A DNA stretch of 64,000 bases, taken from positions 36,182,933 through 36,246,932 of the forward strand of contig CM022665.1 of NCBI GenBank assembly GCA_012295275.1. Reading direction: 5' to 3'. Within the stretch, counting starts at the first letter, position 1. The number at the start of each line of letters is the position of its first letter. The position numbers and the translations under genes are program-made. This stretch comes from Chrysomallon squamiferum (Eukaryota; Mollusca; Gastropoda; Neomphalida; Peltospiridae). Under the pieces are notes generated by a model. That model searched no databases. It saw nothing but the letters and a program-made list of their open reading frames with translations, and was not told where the DNA came from. This document shows, piece by piece, positions 56,520 to 64,000 of the stretch.

Positions 56520-56739
56520 TGAACTTTTCGAACTTTTCCTGTTTTCTCTCTGTCTGTTTCCTCACTAGTGACATCTGCTCTGACTGATGACAAACAGTCG
56601 CTGACCCAGCCAGTCATAAAGAGCCGGATTTTAAAATCTGCTTCTCTTTTTTTTCTGACATCTGCGGCAGACAGTTACTTCTCCGATCACTGCCCAGTTT
56701 TCCTTGATTCATACGTCTAAGCATTTAATTACATCTAGT
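56520..56739 (-). mobile_element. 220-bp interspersed element, copy 1 (inverted relative to copy 2)
   Basis: Reverse complement of 60628-60847 with about four differences in 220 positions. Possible 6-bp flanking duplication GTTGAA (56518-56523 and 56738-56743). Open frames inside are under 50 codons. No terminal inverted repeats, so a SINE-like or other short non-autonomous element is more likely than a MITE. Confidence 0.75.
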
Positions 56740-57449
56740 TGAAAATAAAACTCAGTTGCTTCCCTTTGCTTTTCAGAATTGGAAGCATCTGTATCATACG
56801 GCGCCATGACAATTAACCCGTTTCATTACTCTAAATAAACTCTTGCTTTTAGATAAGAGGGGGAAAAAAGATGAAGAAGAAAAAGAGCCTGATAAATAGT
56901 TCATTGAGAAAGAAATGTTAAGTTGTTTAAAGTAGAGAAAGTACATAATCGGTCTCTTTGACAAAGTATATTCTATTACCTGTGTTGTGATGTAGGTATA
57001 TAAATGTATATATTTGTATTATGTAGGTATGTATATAGGTTCTTTTGTTGTCGATGACTTTGTGGGGGCGGGTTGTGCTTTTTGGGGGGTTGGAGGCTTT
57101 TTTTTAAATATGTTTCTTTGAAGTTATGCAGCAAAGACATTAATACTCAACTGACATGCAAGAGAAGGTATTAACATTCGTTTTTCAAGATAACAACTTT
57201 TTTTATTAACGCTGGATTTTGCAAGACTTGGGTTTCTAAAGTAATGTTAGATCTGATGGAGGTTACTTTTGTATAATTGTTTTTGCATATTTTACTCAGT
57301 TCTTATAATAAACGTATATATTTAGATATCCTATCAAAAAATCAAAACAATAATCTTTCTTTAACGAAATAATATCTTTTTATAAGATATTTTTTTTCAG
57401 TTTAATATGCGAATAAATGATAATTAATTATTTTGTAATAATTTGGACC

Positions 57450-58010
57450 TGACAGTTTTAATATTTGCAGTAGTGAGAGAAACTTCCAGGCCACGATGGA
57501 GACTGCGGCTCTTGACATTTAGTTAGATTTGTCATCAGTTAGATTTGTCTCACAATGTAAAACCCGCCCCTAAAATATACTAATAAATACTCGTATACAT
57601 GTCTTTACACGGAAAGTATTTTGTTTTTACACATAGCTGTACTTTAATATTTGCAGCACAGAGTGAGGTATGCGGACATTTTCCATAGCATGGAAATGTT
57701 TTGAGATCGAAAATCTGTATAGATCCACTACCATCAGACCATGACGTCATACATTACACTGCAAAAGACATACATGTATGAGCTAGAGATTTTTGTTTCA
57801 TGATGAACTTAACTATAGGTCATTTTAGTATCCGCAACGGACAGAAGGGAACAGCGTCCCAAGTCGGCGGTACTTGCGGAATTTTGAAGCCATAACACAC
57901 CGTTGAATCCACACACATCAGACATAAACGTGAGCTAACACGGAAACTGTATTTGTTTCAACAGATAATTAACTAACACGTCAAGCCTGTCAGGCTCGGT
58001 AACCGAAAAC
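57450..58010. repeat. degenerate tandem repeat, unit about 180 bp, three units
   Basis: Anchor TTTAATATTTGCAG recurs at 57457 and 57643, and diverged as TTTTAGTATCCGCA at 57823, with spacings of 186 and 180 bp. A second anchor ATCCAC...CATCAGAC.AT.A.CG recurs at 57723 and 57907, 184 bp apart. Indels within units make the alignment imperfect. Confidence 0.45.
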
Positions 58011-58071
58011 GTACAAGTGACGTGCCTTATTATATGAGTCTTCACTGCTCCTCTAAATGGAGATCTGACAA

Positions 58072-58210
58072 GATGTGTCGTTCATTTCTTACCCCGGGGC
58101 TTTCCAAACCAATAATACGAGGGCGCGATCGCTGCTGGAAGACAAACAAGAGTTTCTGGACGCGCGGATGACCACAGAGATGTTCAACATCGACACAGAG
58201 CAGGTCAAGT
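58072..58210. other. GC-rich islet with competing open frames on both strands
   Basis: Plus strand reads a coding-looking tail (LLEDKQEFLDARMTTEMFNI and following) to TAA at 58209-58211, with no obvious acceptor. Minus strand has an open frame ending at the donor CCCCGGG|GTAAGA (58094), in phase with the SPEC3-like exon. I cannot decide which, if either, is real. Confidence 0.3.
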
Positions 58211-58338
58211 AAAGTGTCATCTTAATGTTCCAGTGATTACCAGTCTGCGTTGCACGGGTAGCCGATAATATACGGCTTGATTATAAGAGATGCATTTTTA
58301 CATGCATTTGACTCACTTAGGTAACAAATAATAATAAC

Positions 58339-58376
<38 letters not shown>

Positions 58377-58617
58377 ATCTTTTTATTTGAACTTTTATAC
58401 GAGAATATTATCACCATCGATACTTTATCGTCATCGTCATCATCATCGTATTATTATTATTAATGTTTCCCCAAATGGTATGTATTTTCTTTTCTAATGA
58501 GAATTTGCACATAAAAGAGGTACTGAAATACGGCTGTCGTTTTAAACAAAATTAATATTCACTCATGCTTTGTTATCATATAATCATCATCATCATCACA
58601 ATAATAATAATTATAAC

Positions 58618-58668
<51 letters not shown>

Positions 58669-59502
58669 ATGGCAAATAGAAAAATGAGCTCCAAATAACA
58701 ATGCAGTTTGCATGAACGAAACCTTTAACTTGAAATATTCGGACTCCAGCCTGTTATGAAAGAAGAAAAATAGAGTTTCTGTTTTGCATAATTATATAAA
58801 TGACGCATTCAGATTTCACCGGGAAAACATAAAATCTTATCTCAGGTTAGCTATTACATGTGCATCAGTCAGTTAACAAATATTATCGAGGAAGTGAAAA
58901 TTTACCTGTGGTGATAAATAGTTTCATTTTCGCCGATATAATCTCATATTTACGCTAAATTGAACTTAATCGTATTTACCACCAAAGCGGTAATAACTGT
59001 AAAGTGTCGGTAGAATGTAACGGCAAATTATGTATTCATATAAGAGGTATACGATGATTATTTATATATCATGTGTTTATTCGGTACTGTTTAACCTATC
59101 GAGCGACCAGCATGACTAGTGAATAAAAAATGTATAGCTCTGGAGAGGTAACGATTCTGCTTATATATAATTATAGCCGATCGTAAAGACTTTCAACTTT
59201 GTACATTGATTTTCAGCACGGATTTAAATGTATTAAGTTGCCGTTGTGCTATCTTCCACAACAGCTTTGTTTCGTTCGTTTCGTTTGACTTTTTTTTCTC
59301 TTTTTTTTTGATTTTTCTTTCTATTTTTTTCTTCTCTTTTGTATGATGACTTTTCGGCTAATAATGCCGGCGACGATGAAGACCATGGTAATTTAGTCAT
59401 CATTCGTCAGACATGCGGTAATCTTTCGAGATGCAAATAATAAGCCGCATATGAGTATTATGGTTTTTATTTTATATTATATAACTTGAATATGTATGGT
59501 CT

Positions 59503-59685
59503 TTAAAGCAGAATTTGTAATCGCTTAGGGCATCTCGTCGTTTGAAATAGCATTAGGAAGATCTGTTTTTGTTTTAGTGCTAACAATCCTCTTTGATAAC
59601 ATCTTGAATGCGGGTTGAGAAAAGTGGTTCCCGAAGACACCAACCACTCTCTCCCATAAAAACCCAGTCTTTTTATTTCATTCAT
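59503..59685 (-). other. unrecognised 60-codon frame, possible transposon remnant
   Basis: Minus frame includes KRLGFYGREWLVSSG and NPHSRCYQRGLLALK. Composition is more balanced than neighbouring DNA but I recognise no family. Could be a decayed transposon fragment or chance. Confidence 0.2.
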
Positions 59686-59769
59686 TTTATAATAGTATTT
59701 GCATCAAAAATATATAGAAAAAGCCATTGAATTAATATATTACCGCGGTAGGAAAAATTTGTTGACATT

Positions 59770-59860
59770 TTTTATATATATAATTATTAGTAGGATCCGA
59801 ACTCGGATCCTACGAATTTATTACACAGTAGGACTAATAACCACACTGCGCTTTCTGTTT
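59770..59860 (-). repeat. tRNA-like / SINE-head fragment with a 24-bp palindrome
   Basis: 59792-59815 is a perfect palindrome, 11-bp arms around AC. On minus, AGCGCAGTGTGGTTA resembles a tRNA A box and GAGTTCGGATCC a B box about 35 nt later. The arms do not fold as an intact tRNA, so this is at best a decayed tRNA-derived element. Confidence 0.3.
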
Positions 59861-60627
59861 TCATAGGCTGGCTTCCTTAAGCTTTATAAGTCACATTATT
59901 TGCAATTAAATTTGTATGCATTGTACTGAGTAACATCTAAAAAACAATATCTGATAACAGTCACCCATTAAAGTTAAACACGGACATCGCATGGAAACAA
60001 GCTGAATCGTGAGTTCTATGTTTTGTATAATCAATAGCTGCTGTTTAAATGCACAAAGAAGAATCTGTATGCAGTAAGTCTAGACTGATAAATCCATTAC
60101 TGTTCAAACAATATCCCTTACCGTAAAACATCGAAGAAGAAAAGAAGACACATAAAAGCCATACATTATTGACATATATTTGTATAAATGAAGATTAATG
60201 GATTAAAGTTACATAATTTTAAAACTCTCTTCTTTTTGTTTTCATTCTTTCTTTCTTTTTCTTCCATATAAGTATAATAAAAGGGTTAATTCACATCGTT
60301 TCATCTCTGTTTCTAATCGGAAAGGACAACCAGAAAATTCTCATGAGTAACGAAAAACACTGACCGAAAACCAAATCTGTTTTCTCTCTAGCAGTGATTT
60401 TATTTCTCTATTTGAATACAAGAACAAATAAACAATGGCTACAAACAAGAATAAACTTAAATATTTATAGAAAAACACCATCGTGGTTAGCAAACACTTA
60501 ATCAATTAGAACAAAAAAAAAAAAAAAAAAACACGAAAAAGAACAAACAAAAACGAACAGATACAGTATAACTTAAAACATAACAGTTAATCGTAAAATA
60601 ACAGAAAACATACATACTCGTATTTGT

Positions 60628-60847
60628 ACTAGATGTAATTAAATGCTTAGACGTATGAATCAAGGAAAATTGGGCAGTGATCGGAGAAGTAACTGTCTGC
60701 CGCAGATGTCAGAAAACAAAGAGAAGCAGATTTTAAAATCCGGCTCTTTATGACTGGCTGGGTCAGCGACTGTTTGTCATCAGTCAGAGCAGATGTCACC
60801 AGTCAGGAAACAGACAGAGAGAAAACAGGAAAAGTTCGAAAAGTTCA
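60628..60847 (+). mobile_element. 220-bp interspersed element, copy 2, with 7-bp target-site duplication
   Basis: Flanked by TTGTACT at 60624-60630 and 60848-60854, as expected for a target-site duplication around a roughly 217-bp insertion (60631-60847). It contains the small frame MNQGKLGSDRRSNCLPQMSE..., also open in copy 1, but is probably non-coding. Confidence 0.75.
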
Positions 60848-61469
60848 TTGTACTGAATGAAGAACATCATTATTTTTTTATTTTTTTATTATTATTACTA
60901 TTATTTTAACTGGGCATTTTACCAAATTAATTAAGGCGTAAGATTCTAAAAGAAATATTTTCTTTAAATATTACACTTCGGAAATTACTATAGATTAATA
61001 CCACTGTCATTCATTCATTCATTCATCATTTAAAAAGTATATTATATCCTAATTTTTACAGAACTTTTTTTGTAGGCTTCCTAAAAGTATTGTTTGTATA
61101 AATCAAGGTAAATAGATTTTCAATAAATAAATATTAAAGTTTTTACGTATTAAACAGTGGTGTCTTTGTACTAACAGTCTGATAGCAGTCGATTAATGGT
61201 AATAACCAGACGTACTCACGTGACATTAAATAACTCTAATTCTGTGTGTCAGTCGTTCTCTCTTCAGTGCATATAGTTAAGTATGCAAAATATGTCCTCT
61301 TTAATTTAAATAGTAACCAGATTTAATAAGTATTCTTAAGAAATCGCGTATTTGTCAAATTACAGAGCAGTTCAGCTCAAGCCAAGGATAACTGTGTCAG
61401 GAAGATTGTATTAGCATACTATCCAATAAGAAACGAGACACCATGTTTTTTTTTTATTATTATTATTAT

Positions 61470-61503
<34 letters not shown>

Positions 61504-61799
61504 AAACTAAAGGAAAGGTTTCAAATAAGTAGGAAACCATGCAAAAAGAAAAAGAAAAAAAAAATTATGGCTGCTGCCCTTTTTTGTGTCCATTAAAAGT
61601 TTTAAAATGCTGAAACTTAAAGAATGATGACGTCAAACGTCAAACCAATATTTTCTAGATTAATCAGGAAACCCGTGGTAGAAGGACATTTGCGTAACAA
61701 TGTGTAAATTAGACGGAACTGGCAAAGTAGAGCCAGAAATAATGAGATACCACTAAGAAGCTTGTAATGAAGAAAAGCAGTGGTAATAGATTTCATAAA

Positions 61800-62300
61800 A
61801 CCATACACTAATAACAAAAAGAAATATAAATAGATAAAAATAAAAGTAAAATGAAAAAAAGAATAATAGAAAATGAAAAGAAGAACAAAGTAACAATGAC
61901 AAAGTAAACGAAAAAAAACAAAGGAAAAAAAAAGCAACAACACACAGACACACACACACACACACACACACATATTCCAAAATGAAGAACAAGGATACAT
62001 AAAAAACAAGTTTGAGAAATAGATAATAAATAAAACTGAAATAAAAGAAGAAAAGAAAACAAGAAAAAAAAAAACATGAATAGAAACACTAAAAAGAAAA
62101 GTCTTGAAGGGAAAACGAGAAGAACGAAGAAAAGAGAAATGGAAAATGAAGAAGACCAAACAAAAAAAAAAGAAAAAGAAGAGAAAATTAACAGAAGGAG
62201 AAAACGTAGAGAAAAGGCCCAGAAAAAAAAAAAAGAAAAAAAAAAAAAAAAAAAAAGAAGAAATCGAGAAAAAACAGAAAAAAACACAAGAAGAATCAAG
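61800..62300. repeat. polypurine-biased tract of about 500 bp
   Basis: The plus strand is almost entirely A and G with scattered C/T and one CA array (about 61941-61971). The long minus frames here are Phe/Leu/Val translations of this tract. Confidence 0.8.
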
Positions 62301-62964
62301 AAGAGGAATAAATAAGGAATACAAATTAAGACTGGGATATAAAACAAATTTAACTCGGCATTTGTAAAATATTGTCCTCGTTAACATATGACTCCCATAT
62401 TGATTGTATAAGGGAAAACACAGTAATAACGGATAAATCAGCGTATGGTAAAACAAACAATGAAAATAAAACCGCTGTCTTTGTCAGAATGTCTTTATTT
62501 TAAAAAGAAAAAAAAAAAAAAAAAAAAAAGAAGTCCAATCTGTTGTCGGTTACAGTATTTTGTTTTTCTGTTTCTCAGTTAAAACATGTTCAGTTATCAT
62601 GCTTACATGAGGAAAACACAAATACTGCAAGGCTTAATGATAGAGCTGCGTGTCAAGCGGCTTTTTCTGAGCGACGTTAAAGTTATTAACGGTTCTCTTT
62701 CGTGTTTAGATTCTCGGTAAATTGTGAAGGCAGGTTACCTGATAGGGGCTATTTCTCCATCACTCCTTGTTAAAAACATCTACGTATATTGAATAAAAAC
62801 AATATAGTTTTCTCAGAAAGGTTTGTAGGTATAGAATCTCATCCAGCTAATAGATATCTTAGGAATGTACGTTCTGTCTTCTAAAAACATAAACATTTTA
62901 TTTGTTTCTTTTTTCTTTACCTCTTCGGATTTTCACATTATTAGATTTGACAAAAAGTGCTCTT

Positions 62965-63001
62965 CTTCCGTTTCGTAATATTTCCATTGCAATAAATGTT
63001 G
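62965..63001. repeat. 37-bp direct repeat, copy 1 (partner 63101-63137)
   Basis: Identical to 63101-63137, starting CTTCCGTTTCGTAATATTTC. Spacing is 136 bp, and the sequence before both copies is weakly related (AAAGTGCT and AAATGCTT). Confidence 0.85.
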
Positions 63002-63100
63002 TTGTTTCTTTCTGTTTTGTTTTGTTTTGAATGTTTTTTGCTCTATTTTTTTTTTTTTTTTTCTTTTCTTTTTGAATATTAGAAAGAAAAAAATGCTTTT

Positions 63101-63137
63101 CTTCCGTTTCGTAATATTTCCATTGCAATAAATGTTG
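63101..63137. repeat. 37-bp direct repeat, copy 2 (partner 62965-63001)
   Basis: Exact second copy. A degenerate tandem duplication of about 136 bp would explain both. Confidence 0.85.
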
Positions 63138-63715
63138 GGGTTTTTTGGGGTGGGGGAGTTTGTATGTTTTTTGTTTTTGATGTATTTGGTTTTTTCTCGG
63201 TTAACGTTAGAAAACATTTTGAAAAAGAGTAAATAAACACCTAACATCGCTTAGAGATAAAAACAAATCTATTATTATTATTTTTTTTTTTAATGATATG
63301 TATATATTATGCGTAAGCCATGTTATTTCATATTATTATTGTTTTCAATATTAGTAGTAGTAGGAGGAACTGTTATTGTAAACTGATTCTCATCATCATC
63401 ATTTTTATTATTGTTGTTGTTTTTATTTGTTTTTTCCCTATCATAACATTTCAAAAAGAAAAAACTCTTATCGATTTAAACTTTGTTAGCAGCACTCCCT
63501 ATTTCCCCACATTTCTCTCCGTCAGAATTCAGCGTCTTACATCCGTTTCCGCTACTTGCAAGCGAAGCAAAAATCTTTTCAAATTCTCTGTTATTATCAT
63601 CGACTCCACCTGATCAAACTGTACTGCATTTCCATTCTCCAGAATATACGGTCAGGTTTTTCTCACGTAAACTCTCATTAAAATTATCACTCGGAAATGC
63701 CATCTTCTTCTTCCA

Positions 63716-63901
63716 TCAGTATTTTTTTCTTATTCGTTTAAAGCATATAAATACAGCAAAGTCGCCTTTGTTTCCTTCGGCGACTTGCGAAAGAAATACT
63801 TGACCATAGATAGCTTCTAACCAGTTGGATGATAATGAAGAGAAAGTCGCAATATACTTTTCGTTTTCAATAGAAAATACTGGAGGCAATGTTTCTTCCA
63901 T
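63716..63901 (-). CDS. weak ORF, 61 aa, unrecognised
   Basis: MEETLPPVFSIENEKYIATF opens a frame of ordinary composition with GQVFLSQVAEGNKGDFAVF, ending in basic residues. It is not repeat-derived and could be an exon or decayed element at the window edge. No acceptor, donor or family identified with confidence. Confidence 0.25.
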   Translation of the reverse strand: MEETLPPVFSIENEKYIATFSSLSSNWLEAIYGQVFLSQVAEGNKGDFAVFICFKRIRKKY

Positions 63902-64000
63902 CCAGAAAGAGTGCGGAAGATACTGAGTACTTTAAGAAGTATTTTATTATTTTTGAAAGCAAAGAAAAACATACAGATTGATGATAAACACCAAAACGGA

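Larger units (their letters stand above)
60855..64000. other. no firm gene; low-complexity and repeat DNA
   Basis: Contains T and A runs, a purine-rich plus strand at about 61800-62300 (Lys/Glu- or Phe/Leu-rich frames are artefacts), a 37-bp direct repeat near 63 kb and one weak minus ORF at the right end. Confidence 0.5.

Noticed and set aside
60660-60760. 33-codon frame conserved in both inverted element copies
   Set aside because: Near-identity of the copies is enough to conserve the frame; no evidence of selection for protein.
61617-62456. 279-codon Phe/Leu-rich minus frame resembling a membrane protein
   Set aside because: Antisense of an A/G-rich low-complexity tract; hydrophobicity follows from base composition.

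Overview
The window is animal nuclear DNA, most likely from a mollusc and probably a gastropod. Coding exons are short and lie in AT-rich introns with GT..AG boundaries. Simple repeats are very dense: about a dozen (GA)n/(CT)n arrays of 70-115 bp, plus AAT, AAG, AGT and CATA arrays. Tandem nicotinic-receptor-like subunits, a GABA-B-like receptor and a SPEC3-family protein fit a lophotrochozoan. Species-level identity cannot be read from the sequence. Most long open frames here are translated simple repeats and are not genes.

Layout. (1) 1-9343, minus strand: the 5' nine coding exons of a GABA-B-receptor-like class C GPCR, covering signal peptide, whole Venus-flytrap ligand-binding domain and TM1. 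The gene runs off the left edge. (2) 9.3-16.2 kb: gene-poor, repeat-rich. (3) 16193-20713, plus strand: a complete six-exon Cys-loop receptor subunit (437 aa). (4) 22539-26341 and 30082-34643, minus strand: two further complete six-exon paralogues (436 aa each) in direct tandem. They converge on gene 3 and carry a patchwork of near-identical and diverged blocks that looks like gene conversion. (5) 34.7-42.1 kb: no clear gene, but a promoter-like site cluster near 38.5 kb. (6) 42147-44575, plus strand: a four-exon, 174-aa single-Ig-domain type I membrane protein. (7) 45-51 kb: repeats and one weak small ORF. (8) 51067-53952, minus strand: the last two coding exons of a SPEC3/stum-family membrane protein. 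Its 5' exons were not located with confidence. (9) 54-64 kb: no firm gene. It holds two inverted copies of a 220-bp element, a degenerate tandem repeat, a palindrome and purine-rich tracts.

Themes. Three adjacent pentameric-channel subunits keep the channel machinery (Cys-loop, selectivity-filter Glu, TM2) but lack the principal-face ACh-binding aromatic residues and the vicinal cysteines. The neighbouring GABA-B-like receptor has lost both members of a conserved N-lobe cysteine pair and some GABA contacts. Both look like neurotransmitter-receptor families with altered ligand recognition, possibly chemosensory or accessory (inference). Intron 2 of the third channel gene contains a 74-nt hairpin that folds better as the host-gene-strand transcript, a candidate intronic miRNA.

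All calls were made by eye from reading frames, splice signals and remembered family motifs. No database search was possible.
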